This document shows, in pieces, positions 25,499 to 36,257 of a stretch of 64,000 nucleotides of DNA; position 1 is the first letter of the stretch, and the number at the start of each line of letters is the position of its first letter. Origin of the DNA: Gluconobacter wancherniae NBRC 103581 (lineage in GTDB: Bacteria > Pseudomonadota > Alphaproteobacteria > Acetobacterales > Acetobacteraceae); the NCBI RefSeq assembly GCF_007988885.1, contig NZ_BJUZ01000001.1, positions 310,001 to 374,000 on the forward strand, in the 5' to 3' direction. The notes beneath the pieces are model-generated. The model was not told where the DNA came from. It was given only the letters and a program-made list of their open reading frames with translations, and made no database searches. The position numbers and the translations under genes are program-made.

Positions 25499-26248
25499 TC
25501 ATTCGTGGCGCAGTGTCACCACCAGAACATCACGATGGGCAGGCTTCGTCACATCCACAGGCTTCACGGCCGTCACGCCGTGATAGACGCGGTGGTCGTC
25601 CACCAATGCTGCATCCATGGGGTCTACCAGTGTGAACGAGCCCAGCATTTCGCGGTCAGCCCCGTGGATGGTCGTGATGCCCTGCTCGACATTTTCACGG
25701 CCAATCATCAGGACCATCACCCAGTCCACGCCATCGCGGTGCATTCCCTCCGGAGTGGGGAGGCCCTCACTTTCCGGACTTGCCTCGATGCGAAACTGAT
25801 GTACCTCCGCATGCCAGACTGGCGGACGTTCAACATGTGGCGTCAGTTTGTCTGCCATGCGGCTGAATGAATGGAGCACGGATTGCAGTACGGGGTGATC
25901 GGCAATCCCGTCTTCAATCTGACGGAACCAGCGCTCGACACCACCATTGAGGAGATTATGGTCGCGGCTCTGATAATGAGGCTGATGTTTTTTGCGGCGG
26001 ATTTCTTCTGGAGAAATGGAGAATGTCGCATAGCGCCTACGACGATATCGGCCGCCATCGGCCATGTATCGATCCAGCCCCAGCCGGTTCCAGCTATCGG
26101 CAAAGCCTGACCAGTCCGTCAGGCCATAACTCTCAAGAAGCGGGCGCGTCGTTGCTGCGCGCAGAAAGGTAAAGCCCTGATCGAGAAGCGTGTTCTCGAT
26201 CTCGCTCATAACTGCGGCAGGCGGGGCGGGAAGATGCACATCACTCAT
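25499..26248 (-). CDS. 2OG-Fe(II) dioxygenase family protein (PF10014/BsmA type)
   Basis: The 249-residue protein matches the 2OG-Fe dioxygenase family that includes bacterial L-isoleucine/leucine hydroxylases and biofilm protein BsmA. Key features are YRRRRYATFSI, PPVWHAEVHQFRIEA, the iron-binding HRDGVD (His-x-Asp), and a distal VYHGVTAV histidine followed by an arginine in HRDVLVVTLRHE for 2-oxoglutarate. A free amino acid is the likely substrate by analogy, but it cannot be read from the sequence. Single gene between a secreted protein and ndh. Confidence 0.88.
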   Translation of the reverse strand: MSDVHLPAPPAAVMSEIENTLLDQGFTFLRAATTRPLLESYGLTDWSGFADSWNRLGLDRYMADGGRYRRRRYATFSISPEEIRRKKHQPHYQSRDHNLLNGGVERWFRQIEDGIADHPVLQSVLHSFSRMADKLTPHVERPPVWHAEVHQFRIEASPESEGLPTPEGMHRDGVDWVMVLMIGRENVEQGITTIHGADREMLGSFTLVDPMDAALVDDHRVYHGVTAVKPVDVTKPAHRDVLVVTLRHE

Positions 26249-26299
26249 GGTAATTCATATAGGTCGGCGCATCTTCAATACACACCAGTAAAAAACTTA

Positions 26300-27529
26300 T
26301 TAGGAGCGCAGATCGGGTTTTACTGGCGAAAAGTGCTCTTTGAGAGTGGTGCAGATCGTCCGGCCCAGACCGATAATGCCAGCCTGATGCTGCCGATATA
26401 GCCCTTCATGGATGAGGCGTGCGCCAAGGCCGGTCAGGCCGCCGCCGCCAAAGCTGCGTTTTGCATCCAGCATGCCCCATCCATTGTAGTCGCCCAACGC
26501 AACGACAGCGCCGCGATCATGATAGACGAATGGGGACGGTGTCTGGCCGGAAACCAGTTGGGGGAGGATCTTGCCAACATACTGGCCCTGTTGACGCGCT
26601 GCCTGTGCTGTGGGTGCTACAGGGGCAGCATCAATGCGGGAGCAATCGCCAATGGCGAGAATGCGGGGGTCGTTTGTGGTTTGCAGGGTTTCCGTTACGG
26701 CAAGCTGTCCGGCACGGCCGCGCTCAAGCTCACCAAACAGCGATGTAGCATCAGAAGCCTTGACCCCGGCTGCCCAGACGCGAAGCGTTGAGGGAATGTG
26801 CTCGCCGGTTTTGAGATTGAAGCCGGTCTCATCCGCGCCGACGACCATGCAGCCGGTACGGACATGTACGCCCAGAGCTTCAAGCTGCCTGGAGGCTTGT
26901 TCGGAAACAGCTTCCGGGAAGGCAGGAAGAATGCGTGGGCCGGTTTCGATCAGAACTGCATCCAGGAGTTGTTTGCGGGCTGCGGGGCCAAAACCGGGCG
27001 CATCATCAATGGATTTGCAGAGTTCGGCCACAAGCTGAACGCCTGTAGCGCCACCGCCTACGATGCCCAGCGAAAGCTTCTTGCCGGCCGCGCGTGCGGT
27101 TTGTACGGCTTCACGGAATGTCGCAAACAGCGCGTCGGCATCTTTGAGACTGTCGATGAACAGGCAGTTGTCAACAACACCGGGAATGCCGAAATCGTTG
27201 GCACGCGATCCAAGGGCTGCAACCAGATAATCGTAGGGCAGGGTTGTGCCGTTTTCGAGCGTGACGGTACGGGCCTCACGATCAATTGCGGTAGGCACCG
27301 TCTGTGCGAATGTGAAGCCGAACTTGCTTGCGGTTTCCGTGAACGGAATGCAGTTGTTCGCGTGGGCCATTGTTCCGGCTGCGAATTCGTGCAGCGAAGG
27401 CTTCCAGAAATGGACCGGACTGCGATCGACCAGGGTCAGGGAGATGTTCTGCCGACGGGCGAGCGTGGTCGCGACTTCCAGACCTCCGACGCCGCCACCA
27501 AGAACAATGACGCGAGTTGCAGCAGACAT
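26300..27529 (-). CDS. ndh: Type II NADH dehydrogenase (NDH-2)
   Basis: Single-subunit, non-proton-pumping flavoenzyme passing electrons from NADH to ubiquinone at the inner membrane. The 409-residue protein has two dinucleotide-binding sites, VIVLGGGVGGLEVAT (FAD) and LGIVGGGATGVQLVAEL (NADH), plus ILAIGDCSRIDAAPVAPTAQAA and a C-terminal amphipathic region. ATG 27529 has GAGGA about 8 bases upstream; the ATG five codons earlier has none. Acetic acid bacteria depend heavily on NDH-2, so this is likely a central respiratory enzyme. Confidence 0.93.
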   Translation of the reverse strand: MSAATRVIVLGGGVGGLEVATTLARRQNISLTLVDRSPVHFWKPSLHEFAAGTMAHANNCIPFTETASKFGFTFAQTVPTAIDREARTVTLENGTTLPYDYLVAALGSRANDFGIPGVVDNCLFIDSLKDADALFATFREAVQTARAAGKKLSLGIVGGGATGVQLVAELCKSIDDAPGFGPAARKQLLDAVLIETGPRILPAFPEAVSEQASRQLEALGVHVRTGCMVVGADETGFNLKTGEHIPSTLRVWAAGVKASDATSLFGELERGRAGQLAVTETLQTTNDPRILAIGDCSRIDAAPVAPTAQAARQQGQYVGKILPQLVSGQTPSPFVYHDRGAVVALGDYNGWGMLDAKRSFGGGGLTGLGARLIHEGLYRQHQAGIIGLGRTICTTLKEHFSPVKPDLRS

Positions 27530-27637
27530 GGACCGTTTCCTCATAGTCAGAACACACGCAGCCGTGCAGTAACGTGCTACCGGGGGGCGCGTGGACGCAC
27601 AACCCCCAGCTTCATCACCTTCTGCTGATAGCTTTTT

Positions 27638-28873
27638 TCAGCTGCGGTAAGCACCATTGATATCGATGTAGCCGTGCGTCAGGTCGCAGGTCCACACGCG
27701 GGCCTCGCCTTCACCAAGCCCCAGATCAACGGCAATCTCGATTTCCTGCCCACGCATATGCGCCACGACGGGTGTCTCGTCGTAACCTTCGACCACAGTG
27801 CCATTGCGGGCGATCCATGTGCCGCCAACGCCTACTGAAAGTGTGTCGCGGTCCGCAGGTTCGCCGCTTTTGCCAACAGCCATGACGACGCGGCCCCAGT
27901 TTGCGTCTTCACCTGCGATCGCTGTTTTAACGAGCGGTGAATTGGCAACGGAAAGCGCAATCTTATGGGCGGAAATATTAGATGTTGCACCCGTTACAGC
28001 AACGCGAATCTGTTTGGTAGCGCCTTCGCCGTCACGTACGACCAGAAGGGCAAGCTCAAGAAGCAGATCGTTGAATGCGAGGGTGAATTCGGCCAGTTCG
28101 GGATCGTGAACGCCTGTGACGGGTTCATTGTCCGCGGCGCCTGTCGCAAAGGCGAGGAGCATGTCGGACGTGGACGTGTCCGAGTCGACCGTAATGGAGT
28201 TGAAGCTGGGGCCTACGCCGGAAGAGAGTAGTGACTGCAGGACGTTCTGGGGCAGCTTTGCGTCCGTCATGACATAGGCCAGCATGGTGGCCATGTCTGG
28301 AGCAATCATGCCCGATCCCTTGGCTATGCCTTGGATACGGACTGGCGTTTTGCCGATATGGACATCTCTGCGGGCAGCCTTGGGGAAGGTGTCCGTTGTC
28401 ATGATTGCGCGGGCGGCTTCTTCCCAGTTCGCATCAGCGAGTGCGGCTTCGGCTGCGGGGAGCGCATTGATGATGCGGTCCTGTGGCAGTTTTTCGCCGA
28501 TGACGCCGGTTGATGCGAGAAAGACGTCCTGTGGAAGGCAGTGGAGCAGCTTGCCTACAGCTTCAGCGCAGGCTTCTACCGTCTCGACACCAGCCTGACC
28601 TGTGAAGACGTTTGCATTGCCAGAATTAACGAGAAGCGCTCTGGCGTAGGGAGTGGTGACTGCCGTTTTGCACCATTGGATCGGTGCACCCGGACAGGCG
28701 TTTTTTGTGAATACCCCGGCCACAATTGTGCCGGGGGTAAACTCTGCCAGCATCAGGTCTGTGCGACCCTGATATCGGATGCCGGCAGCGACGGCTGAGA
28801 GCCGCACGCCGGATACTGTTGCGAGGTCCGGTAGGGGACGTGACAGCGGCGAAACGGCGTGCGGTGCTCCCAT
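27638..28873 (-). CDS. argJ: Bifunctional ArgJ (ornithine acetyltransferase / N-acetylglutamate synthase)
   Basis: Transfers acetyl from N-acetylornithine to glutamate in the cyclic arginine pathway and can also make N-acetylglutamate from acetyl-CoA. The 411-residue precursor self-cleaves before the nucleophile T196 in APDMATMLAYVMTDA. Further family parts: NAFTGQ-like NANVFTGQAGVE, AKGSGMIAP and the C-terminal EARVWTCDLTHGYIDINGAY. It starts 4 bases past the stop of the parvulin gene, so the two are co-transcribed. Confidence 0.96.
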   Translation of the reverse strand: MGAPHAVSPLSRPLPDLATVSGVRLSAVAAGIRYQGRTDLMLAEFTPGTIVAGVFTKNACPGAPIQWCKTAVTTPYARALLVNSGNANVFTGQAGVETVEACAEAVGKLLHCLPQDVFLASTGVIGEKLPQDRIINALPAAEAALADANWEEAARAIMTTDTFPKAARRDVHIGKTPVRIQGIAKGSGMIAPDMATMLAYVMTDAKLPQNVLQSLLSSGVGPSFNSITVDSDTSTSDMLLAFATGAADNEPVTGVHDPELAEFTLAFNDLLLELALLVVRDGEGATKQIRVAVTGATSNISAHKIALSVANSPLVKTAIAGEDANWGRVVMAVGKSGEPADRDTLSVGVGGTWIARNGTVVEGYDETPVVAHMRGQEIEIAVDLGLGEGEARVWTCDLTHGYIDINGAYRS

Positions 28874-28877
28874 GGTC

Positions 28878-29810
28878 TTAGTGCTTGGCAGGCGCAGCAG
28901 CAGGTGCTGGCGTCGTTGGGATCGGCTTACCCTGTGCGTCGAAATGCACGATTTTGACCTGCGCTTCAGCTGCCTGAACGATCTTGCGAACGTCGTCGCG
29001 GATCAACTGCTGGCGAACCTGATCATGAACCTGATCGAAGCTCGGGACCGGAACCGTACGGGTGCCGAGAACCTGAATCACGTGCCAGCCATACTGGGTG
29101 TGAATCGGTGTCTGGGAAATGGAGTTAACCTTCATGGAGAACGCTGCATCCGAGAATGCCGGAAGCATGTCGCCCTTCTTGAACCAGCCCAGATCGCCAC
29201 CATTGGCGCCGCCCGACCCCTTGTCCTTGGAAAGCTGAGCAGCAAGCTTTGCGAAATCGCCGCCCTTGTTAAGCTGCTTGATGATGTCCTGAGCCTGTGC
29301 CTCGGTCTCTACGAGAATGTGGCGGGCATGGACTTGTTCTTCCGGCTTCTGGTTTGCGTAATGCGACTGATAATAATCGTGCAGCGCAGAATCGGTTACG
29401 AGCGGGGAGACCTTCTGCTCGAGATACGCGTTCTGAAGCGCACCGTCAGCGGCAGCCTGCATTGCAGCCTTCACGTCTGGCTTCTGGTCCAGGCCCTCCT
29501 TTGCAGCAACCAGCTGGATCGCCTTCTGGTCAACCAGCTGGTTGACAAGGATCGGCACCAGTACGGAAGGCTGAAGCTGGCGGGCTTGCGGGGGCAGGTT
29601 GCCGGCGGCGCGCTGAACGTCTGCAAGCGTGATCTTCTGACCGTTGACGGTGGCGATCACCATGTTCGGGTTCGGAGGTGTTGCAGGTGCTGCCGCGGCA
29701 GCAGGTGCAGCTGCGGGGGCAGCAGCAGGAGCTGCGAACGCGGAATGAGCCGTTACCGACGTGCCAGCCAGAAGAGCAGCGCAGGCGATGGTGGAGCGGG
29801 TAAGCCGCAT
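28878..29810 (-). CDS. Periplasmic parvulin-type peptidyl-prolyl isomerase
   Basis: Folding catalyst for exported proteins (PpiC/SurA/PrsA relatives). The 310-residue protein has a signal peptide (to about residue 27), an Ala/Pro-rich linker, an N-terminal helical chaperone segment (NGQKITLADVQRAAGNLPPQ) and a parvulin domain (VHARHILVETEAQAQDIIKQL ... GGDLGWFKKGDMLPAFSDAAF ... QYGWHVIQVL), then a charged helix and a second Ala/Pro-rich tail. Located opposite secA across a 291-base region; the neighbouring secretion gene fits a role in envelope protein maturation. Confidence 0.92.
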   Translation of the reverse strand: MRLTRSTIACAALLAGTSVTAHSAFAAPAAAPAAAPAAAAAPATPPNPNMVIATVNGQKITLADVQRAAGNLPPQARQLQPSVLVPILVNQLVDQKAIQLVAAKEGLDQKPDVKAAMQAAADGALQNAYLEQKVSPLVTDSALHDYYQSHYANQKPEEQVHARHILVETEAQAQDIIKQLNKGGDFAKLAAQLSKDKGSGGANGGDLGWFKKGDMLPAFSDAAFSMKVNSISQTPIHTQYGWHVIQVLGTRTVPVPSFDQVHDQVRQQLIRDDVRKIVQAAEAQVKIVHFDAQGKPIPTTPAPAAAPAKH

Positions 29811-29979
29811 GTAGATCTACCTCGAATATGATTGAGGGGTGAGAATGGCCTGCACCATGACAAAGCCTGCTTCCCCCTGCAAGAGTGCCGCCCGTTACCA
29901 TTCGGTCACGCTGCTGCTATTGCGGGTATGATATGGCTCCCGGACCGAACGTGAATGGTACTGGATGTGGCCTTCTCCA

Positions 29980-30008
29980 TTGACCCTTGGCGGTCCGGGT
30001 CCTATCTC
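29980..30008 (+). promoter_or_regulatory. Probable secA promoter
   Basis: -35 TTGACC, a 17-base spacer and -10 TATCTC, about 95 bases before the secA start, within the 291-base divergent region between the parvulin gene and secA. The rest of that region shows no gene or clear structure. Confidence 0.5.
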
Positions 30009-30101
30009 CACCAGACGTGAAAATCGTTATCGCCTGTGATGGCACGCTCTTCTTCGAGAGGAGGCGTGGTGTTTCAGGGGGTCGGCATCTCAAGGTTCAC
30101 C

Positions 30102-32810
30102 ATGTTCGCAAGCCTCGCCCGCGTCCTTTTCGGTTCTGCCAATGATCGCTCGCTCAAGGCGTATCAACGCCGTGTGCCTGAAATCAATGTGCTTGAGCCG
30201 GGGGTGCAGGGCCTTACTGACGATCAGCTCCGCCACAAAACGGTGGAGTTCCGCGAACGCCTGCAAAAAGGCGAGACGTTGGACGGATTGTTGCCAGAAG
30301 CTTTCGCAGTCTGCCGTGAGGCTTCAAAACGTGTGCTTGGAAAGCGCCATTTCGATGTTCAGCTCATCGGTGGAATGGTGCTGCATTCAGGTCGTATTGC
30401 CGAAATGCGGACGGGTGAAGGCAAGACCCTCGTTGCGACGCTGGCCGTGTATCTGAATGCCCTTGCTGGCAAGGGCGTCCATGTCGTGACGGTCAATGAT
30501 TACCTTGCGCGCCGCGACGCCGAAGAAATGGCGATCCTGTATGGATTTCTTGGCCTGAGCACCGGGGTCATCATTCCGAATCTGTCCGACGACGAGCGCC
30601 GGGCCGCATATGCCGCAGATATCACCTACGGGACGAACAACGAGTTCGGTTTCGATTATCTGCGCGACAACATGAAATATTCCCTGGCCGAAATGGTGCA
30701 GCGGCCCTTCAACCACGCCATCGTGGACGAAGTGGACAGTATCCTCATCGATGAGGCGCGTACGCCGCTGATCATTTCCGGCCCGGCTGACGACAGCTCG
30801 GATCTCTATCGTTCCGTCGATCTGGTCGTGGGGCGGCTGGTCAACGAGGCTGATACTTTCGACAAGGATGAGAAGATGCGCTCCGTCATCCTGACGGAAA
30901 GCGGCTCGGATCGCGTTGAGGAAATGCTGAGTGAAGCTGGCGTTCTTCAGGAAGGTGGCCTCTACGATATCCATAACGTGGCTGTAGTTCATCATGTTCA
31001 GCAGTCGCTGCGTGCGCATACGCTGTTTACCCGGGACGTCGATTACATTGTCCGCGAAGGCAAGGTGATCATCATTGATGAATTCACCGGCCGTATGATG
31101 GACGGGCGTCGCTATTCAGATGGTTTGCATCAGGCTCTGGAAGCCAAGGAACGCGTCGAGATCCAGCAGGAAAACCAGACGCTGGCCTCAATCACCTTCC
31201 AGAATTATTTCCGTCTCTACCCGAAGCTTTCCGGCATGACCGGAACGGCAATGACGGAAGCAGACGAATTTGCCGAAATCTACAATCTCGAAGTTGTAGA
31301 AATTCCCACGAACCTGCCCGTAAAACGCATCGACACCGATGATGAAGTTTATCTGACAGCGGGTGAGAAATATAACGCGGTCGCCAAGCTCATTCAGGAA
31401 GTCAGCGCCAAGGGGCAGCCGATCCTTGTCGGCACGACGTCCATCGAGAAAAGTGAGTATCTCTCACAGCTTCTTGCCAAGCGCGGTATCAAACACAACG
31501 TGCTCAATGCGCGCCATCACGAGAAAGAGGCTTCCATTGTTGCGCAGGCGGGGTCTCCATCTGCCATTACGATTGCCACGAACATGGCGGGTCGTGGAAC
31601 CGACATCAAGCTGGGTGGCAACATCGAGATGCTGGTGAAGGCCAGCACCGAGGGCGTTGAAGACGAGAGTACGCATAGCGAAATCGAACAGCAGGTTCGT
31701 CAGGTTGTCGAAGCAAATCATGCGACCGTTCACGAGGCGGGTGGTCTGTATGTGATCGGCACTGAACGCCATGAAAGTCGCCGCGTTGATAACCAGCTTC
31801 GTGGCCGTTCCGGTCGTCAGGGTGATCCGGGTAACTCCCGCTTCTTCCTGTCTCTGGAAGACGATTTGATCCGCATTTTCGGTACTGACCGCATGGGCGG
31901 CATGATGCAGAAAATGGGTCTGAAGGAAGGCGAGGCCATTGTTCATCCCTGGTTGAACAAGGCTCTGGAAAAGGCGCAGAAGAAGGTCGAAGCGCGTAAC
32001 TTCGATATGCGCAAGAACACCCTCAAATATGACGACGTCATGAATGACCAGCGCAAGGAAGTTTATGCCCAGCGCCGGGAATACATGGCATCTGACGACG
32101 TATCGGGCATTCTTGCGGAACTGCGCCTCCATACGATCGAAGACATTGTCCATGCTCACATCCCGGAAAAGGCGTTTGCCGAGGCATGGGATGTTGCGGG
32201 GCTTGGGGCCGAGATCGAGCGCGTCCTCAACATGAATCTTCCAATTGCCGATTGGTCCCGTGAAGACGGAATGGATGCGGAGGGCATGATTGGCCGTATC
32301 GATGCGGAAGCCGTGAAGGCTCAGGCCGCGCGTACCGCCAATATGGGCCCGGACATCATGCGCCTGATCGAAAAGCAGGTTCTGCTCACGACTTTTGATG
32401 GCGTATGGAAAGAGCATCTTCACGGTCTGGACCAGCTACGGCAGGGCATTGGCCTGCGTGCCTACGGTCAGCGTGATCCGCTGAACGAGTACAAGCACGA
32501 AGCTTTCCAGATGTTTACGGCAATGCTTGATGACATGCGCCTGCGGGTGACGCAGACGATGTCCCGCATTCAGGCCGTAACTGAGCCGGCGCCGTTCCCG
32601 GTCATCGAAGGGCAGGGCGTGGCACCGAACGGGGAACTGTCTGCTCCTCCCGCCGCCCACCCCGATACGCATCACCCGGCTATGATGCCGGTTGGAGCGG
32701 AGCCGGACTCGGATACTTTGCGTCGCTGGAATGAAGGAACGCCACGCAACGCGCTGTGCCCCTGTGGTTCAGGTCAGAAGTTCAAACACTGTCATGGAAG
32801 GCTCATCTGA
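30102..32810 (+). CDS. secA: Preprotein translocase ATPase SecA
   Basis: Motor ATPase driving proteins through SecYEG. The 902-residue protein has Walker A MRTGEGKT (102-109), the DEAD-like [21 protein letters not shown], the helicase motif [35 protein letters not shown], and the C-terminal zinc motif with C886, C888, C897 and H898 that binds SecB and lipids. I chose ATG 30102 (AAGG 6 bases upstream; [11 protein letters not shown] matches homologues) rather than the in-frame ATG 66 bases upstream. Confidence 0.98.
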   Translation: MFASLARVLFGSANDRSLKAYQRRVPEINVLEPGVQGLTDDQLRHKTVEFRERLQKGETLDGLLPEAFAVCREASKRVLGKRHFDVQLIGGMVLHSGRIAEMRTGEGKTLVATLAVYLNALAGKGVHVVTVNDYLARRDAEEMAILYGFLGLSTGVIIPNLSDDERRAAYAADITYGTNNEFGFDYLRDNMKYSLAEMVQRPFNHAIVDEVDSILIDEARTPLIISGPADDSSDLYRSVDLVVGRLVNEADTFDKDEKMRSVILTESGSDRVEEMLSEAGVLQEGGLYDIHNVAVVHHVQQSLRAHTLFTRDVDYIVREGKVIIIDEFTGRMMDGRRYSDGLHQALEAKERVEIQQENQTLASITFQNYFRLYPKLSGMTGTAMTEADEFAEIYNLEVVEIPTNLPVKRIDTDDEVYLTAGEKYNAVAKLIQEVSAKGQPILVGTTSIEKSEYLSQLLAKRGIKHNVLNARHHEKEASIVAQAGSPSAITIATNMAGRGTDIKLGGNIEMLVKASTEGVEDESTHSEIEQQVRQVVEANHATVHEAGGLYVIGTERHESRRVDNQLRGRSGRQGDPGNSRFFLSLEDDLIRIFGTDRMGGMMQKMGLKEGEAIVHPWLNKALEKAQKKVEARNFDMRKNTLKYDDVMNDQRKEVYAQRREYMASDDVSGILAELRLHTIEDIVHAHIPEKAFAEAWDVAGLGAEIERVLNMNLPIADWSREDGMDAEGMIGRIDAEAVKAQAARTANMGPDIMRLIEKQVLLTTFDGVWKEHLHGLDQLRQGIGLRAYGQRDPLNEYKHEAFQMFTAMLDDMRLRVTQTMSRIQAVTEPAPFPVIEGQGVAPNGELSAPPAAHPDTHHPAMMPVGAEPDSDTLRRWNEGTPRNALCPCGSGQKFKHCHGRLI

Positions 32811-32842
32811 GCCTCTGACACCCGAGGAAGAAGGAGCGACCC

Positions 32843-33592
32843 ATGGCTGGTCATTCGCAATTCAAAAACATCATGCACCGCAAGGGCGCGCAGGACGCAA
32901 AGCGCGCCAAGCAGTTCGCCAAGGTATTGCGCGAAATCACGGTCGCCACGCGCTCAGGTCTGCCTGAACCGTCTTCCAATCCGCGTTTGCGTGCAGCCAT
33001 TACAGCGGCGCGTGAAGTCAACATGCCAAAGGACAATATCGACCGCGCCATCAAGAAGGCATCCGGTGCTGCGGGCGGCGATGATTATGTGGAAGTCCGC
33101 TATGAAGGCTACGGCCCTGCTGGTGTGGCGATCATTGTTGAAGGCCTGACCGACAACCGCAACCGTACGGCCTCTGATGTCCGTGCTGCATTCTCCAAGT
33201 ATGGCGGATCAATGGGAGAGACGAATTCGGTCTCGTTCATGTTCCAGCGTCTGGGCGTCATCACATATCCGGTGAGCGTCGCCTCTGAGGATGACATGCT
33301 TGAAGCCGCGATCGAAGCTGGTGCTGACAACGTAGAGACCACCGACGAAGTACATGAGGTCACCACGGCCATGGAATCGTTCTTCACGGTGCGCGATGCG
33401 CTCGAAAGCCGTTTTGGAGAGCCGCATTCATCCAAGCTGGACTGGCGCCCCGAGAACTCGGTACCGCTCGATGAGGAAAAGGCACGTTCTGTGCTGAAAC
33501 TGATCGACGTTCTGGAAGAGAATGACGACGTACAGTCGGTTTACGCCAATTTTGATCTGTCCGACGAAGTGGCTCAGGCGCTCGCCGCTTGA
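32843..33592 (+). CDS. yebC: YebC/TACO1-family protein
   Basis: The 249-residue protein is a typical YebC ([22 protein letters not shown] at the N-terminus; [43 protein letters not shown]). Members act as DNA-binding regulators and, in recent work on relatives, as ribosome-associated factors that relieve stalling on proline stretches. It precedes ruvC with a TTGA overlap, the usual yebC-ruvCAB order. Confidence 0.96.
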   Translation: MAGHSQFKNIMHRKGAQDAKRAKQFAKVLREITVATRSGLPEPSSNPRLRAAITAAREVNMPKDNIDRAIKKASGAAGGDDYVEVRYEGYGPAGVAIIVEGLTDNRNRTASDVRAAFSKYGGSMGETNSVSFMFQRLGVITYPVSVASEDDMLEAAIEAGADNVETTDEVHEVTTAMESFFTVRDALESRFGEPHSSKLDWRPENSVPLDEEKARSVLKLIDVLEENDDVQSVYANFDLSDEVAQALAA

Positions 33593-34095
33593 TCCGTCTG
33601 ATGGGAATCGACCCCGGCCTGCGCTTCATGGGCTGGGGAATTATTGATGTGGACGGCAATCGCCTGAAGCATGTGGCAGACGGCGTAATCGCAACGGATA
33701 GCGGGGAATCCGTCCCCCTGCGCCTTTGCGAACTGCATGGTGGTCTGACCCGCCTCATCGAATATTACAAGCCGCTCGAAGCTGCCGTGGAGGAGACTTA
33801 CGTCAACCGTAACGGTTCTTCGACTTTGAAGCTTGGGTATGCCCGTGGTGTGGCTCTTTTAACGCCTGCGCATGCAGGCCTGCCGGTTGCGGAATATGGC
33901 GCGATGACAGTCAAGCGGTCTGTCGTTGGCACGGGGGCAGCAACCAAGGAGCAGGTGGCGATGATGGTTCGCCGTCTGTTGCCCGGTGCAGCCATCCTGA
34001 AAGCAGATGCGTCCGATGCGCTGGCTGTTGCCATCTGTCATGCGCATCACCGTGAAAGTGCACGGCACGTAGCAAGTGGGACACGCATGGCATGA
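33589..34095 (+). CDS. ruvC: Holliday junction resolvase RuvC
   Basis: Endonuclease cutting Holliday junctions symmetrically. The 168-residue protein has the RNase-H-like core: [12 protein letters not shown] (first catalytic Asp), [22 protein letters not shown] (catalytic Glu) and [16 protein letters not shown] (final Asp pair). The start is either TTG 33589 (overlapping the yebC stop) or ATG 33601, four codons later; both keep the catalytic aspartate. The stop overlaps ruvA. Confidence 0.96.
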   Translation: MIRLMGIDPGLRFMGWGIIDVDGNRLKHVADGVIATDSGESVPLRLCELHGGLTRLIEYYKPLEAAVEETYVNRNGSSTLKLGYARGVALLTPAHAGLPVAEYGAMTVKRSVVGTGAATKEQVAMMVRRLLPGAAILKADASDALAVAICHAHHRESARHVASGTRMA

Positions 34096-34694
34096 TCGGA
34101 CAGCTGACGGGCCTTGTGGGGCAGGTTGAGAACGAGCGTTGTATCATTGACGTCAATGGCGTTGGCTATGTCGTTTCTGCGTCTACGCGCACTCTGAGTG
34201 TGCTTCCACGCCCACCTGAAGTGGCGCGTGTTCTCGTCGAGACGGTTGTGCGCGAAGATGCGATCCAGCTTTTTGGTTTTGCGACCTCTGAAGAGCGGGA
34301 CTGGTTTCGTTTGCTGACGACCGTTCAGGGGGTGGGGGCCAAAGTTGCGCTTGCAATTCTGTCCGTTGGGAGTGCAGGCGAACTGCTGCTGGGCATAAAT
34401 GCTGGCGACAAAACCACGTTTACCCGCGCTGCGGGCGTTGGTCCGCGCTTGGCTGAGCGTATTCTGACTGAGTTGCGGAACAAGGTCGCCAAAATGCCGG
34501 GCGGCGGCACAGCAGCCCCGGCCATGGGTATTGTCAGTGGGCCGAGCGTTGAGAATGACGCGTTGCTCGCTCTAGCGGGACTTGGATTTCGGCGGGCTGA
34601 GGCGTGGCCTGTTCTGAGCCGTGTGCTGACCGAAAACGAGAATGCCACGCTTGATCTGGCGATCCGTCTCAGCCTGAAGGAGCTGGCCAGATGA
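34092..34694 (+). CDS. ruvA: Holliday junction branch migration protein RuvA
   Basis: Tetrameric Holliday-junction-binding subunit of RuvAB. The 200-residue protein begins [26 protein letters not shown] (OB fold), has two helix-hairpin-helix motifs ([36 protein letters not shown]) and the RuvB-binding domain III ([19 protein letters not shown]). Start and stop overlap neighbours by ATGA. Confidence 0.97.
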   Translation: MIGQLTGLVGQVENERCIIDVNGVGYVVSASTRTLSVLPRPPEVARVLVETVVREDAIQLFGFATSEERDWFRLLTTVQGVGAKVALAILSVGSAGELLLGINAGDKTTFTRAAGVGPRLAERILTELRNKVAKMPGGGTAAPAMGIVSGPSVENDALLALAGLGFRRAEAWPVLSRVLTENENATLDLAIRLSLKELAR

Positions 34695-35740
34695 GCGAAT
34701 TTCGCGAGACAGACGCCAACCGACTGCCCGAAGATGCACCGGAAGCGGGCCTTCGCCCCCAGACGCTGGCAGATTTTACTGGGCAGAAAGCAAGCCGGGA
34801 AAATCTCTCCATATTCATCGAAGCAGCGAAAGTTCGCGGCGAAGCACTGGATCATGTCCTGCTCCATGGCCCCCCGGGTTTGGGCAAGACGACGCTCGCA
34901 CAGATTGTGGCGAGAGAGCTGGGTGTTGGTTTTCGTGCAACGTCCGGACCTGTCATTCAGCGGGCTGGGGATCTTGCCGCAATCCTGACCAACCTGCAGC
35001 CACGCGATGTTCTGTTCATTGATGAAATCCATCGCCTGCAGCCTGCGATTGAAGAAGTCCTTTATCCAGCGATGGAGGATTTCCAGCTCGATCTCATCAT
35101 TGGAGAGGGGCCAGCGGCGCGTTCCGTTCGAATTGATCTCGCTCCCTTTACGCTTGTCGCCGCAACAACGCGTGCGGGCCTTTTGGCGACGCCGCTCCGT
35201 GATCGTTTTGGGATTCCGCTGCGGCTTGTTTTTTATACGCCTGACGAACTCCGTACGATTGTCTCACGCGCTGCTGAAAAACTGGGCATGCGCCTGACGG
35301 CAGAAGGCGCGGAAGAAATCGCGCGCCGTTCCAGAGGGACGCCGCGTATTGCGGGCCGTCTCCTGCGACGGGTCCGGGATTTCGCGCTTGTGTCGAAGCA
35401 CGCGGTTGTCGATCGGCCACTCGCAGATGCGGCCCTCTCGCGGTTGGAAGTTGATGAAATCGGCCTGGACGCAATGGATCGCCGATATCTGCGACGTATA
35501 GCCGAGCATCATCATGGTGGGCCGGTGGGCGTCGAAACGCTGGCTGCGGCTCTGGCTGAGGCTCGGGACACGCTTGAAGACGTGGTTGAGCCATATCTGA
35601 TCCAGGAGGGGCTGGTCCTGCGGACGTCACGCGGGCGGATGCTGGGGGAAGCAGGATGGAGACATCTGGGCTTGGTACCGCCCTCGGGGAATCCTGTGGA
35701 TCTACTCTCCTCGTTGGATGCAGAGGATAGTCCTTCGTAA
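34691..35740 (+). CDS. ruvB: Holliday junction branch migration ATPase RuvB
   Basis: Hexameric AAA+ motor that drives branch migration with RuvA. The 349-residue protein has [11 protein letters not shown] (Walker A, 60-70), [23 protein letters not shown] (Walker B and onward), [20 protein letters not shown] (sensor 1 and arginine finger region) and a C-terminal winged helix ([17 protein letters not shown]). Normal length. The next gene, ybgC, starts 13 bases downstream. Confidence 0.98.
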   Translation: MSEFRETDANRLPEDAPEAGLRPQTLADFTGQKASRENLSIFIEAAKVRGEALDHVLLHGPPGLGKTTLAQIVARELGVGFRATSGPVIQRAGDLAAILTNLQPRDVLFIDEIHRLQPAIEEVLYPAMEDFQLDLIIGEGPAARSVRIDLAPFTLVAATTRAGLLATPLRDRFGIPLRLVFYTPDELRTIVSRAAEKLGMRLTAEGAEEIARRSRGTPRIAGRLLRRVRDFALVSKHAVVDRPLADAALSRLEVDEIGLDAMDRRYLRRIAEHHHGGPVGVETLAAALAEARDTLEDVVEPYLIQEGLVLRTSRGRMLGEAGWRHLGLVPPSGNPVDLLSSLDAEDSPS

Positions 35741-35753
35741 GGAAAATAAAGAC

Positions 35754-36179
35754 ATGGCAACGCATAAGGTAACTTTCCGCGTCTATTACGAAGACACGGA
35801 TGCTGGCGGGATTGTCTATCACGCGCGCTACCTGGGTTTTGCCGAGCGAGCGCGTGGAGAAGCCATGCGTGCAGTTGATGCCTCTGTAATGGAACTGCTG
35901 AATGATTTCGGACTGTGTTTCGTCGTGCGGCAGGCATCACTGCGCTATCGGGCGCCACTCCGACTCGACGATCTGATGGAAATCGAGACGGCTTTGATAG
36001 AAATGACGCCAGCGCGCCTTAAACTTTGTCAAACAATCCGTAACGCCGGTGGAGAGAGAGAAACCGCAGTCGTTGTAGATGTGGAACTGGCGTGTTTGCG
36101 TGCGGCAGACATGAAACCTGCCAAAATTCCGCCTCGGTGGCGTGATGCAATCCAAAAATTGGAGGCGGGAGAGGCCTGA
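35754..36179 (+). CDS. ybgC: Tol-Pal associated acyl-CoA thioesterase YbgC
   Basis: Hot-dog-fold thioesterase at the head of the tol-pal cluster, linked to phospholipid metabolism. The 141-residue protein has the 4HBT active-site motif YYEDTDAGGIVYHARYL, with D16 the catalytic residue and H23 nearby. I chose ATG 35754 (AAGGA upstream; ATHKVTFRVYYEDTD matches homologues) over the in-frame ATG within the end of ruvB. Confidence 0.94.
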   Translation: MATHKVTFRVYYEDTDAGGIVYHARYLGFAERARGEAMRAVDASVMELLNDFGLCFVVRQASLRYRAPLRLDDLMEIETALIEMTPARLKLCQTIRNAGGERETAVVVDVELACLRAADMKPAKIPPRWRDAIQKLEAGEA

Positions 36180-36257
36180 ACCATCTTCCCCGTCGTCTCA
36201 TGAAGTGCGATGGAGAGTCCCGGCCCTGAAGGGGCGGGATCTGGACAGGAGAGAACA

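Noticed and set aside
28779-29831. Plus-strand frame (350 aa) opposite the parvulin gene
   Set aside because: Cys/Arg-rich end is the complement of the Ala-rich linker; no independent support.
31464-32423. Minus-strand frame (319 aa) opposite secA
   Set aside because: Lies wholly inside secA, whose own motifs are clear; no family features.
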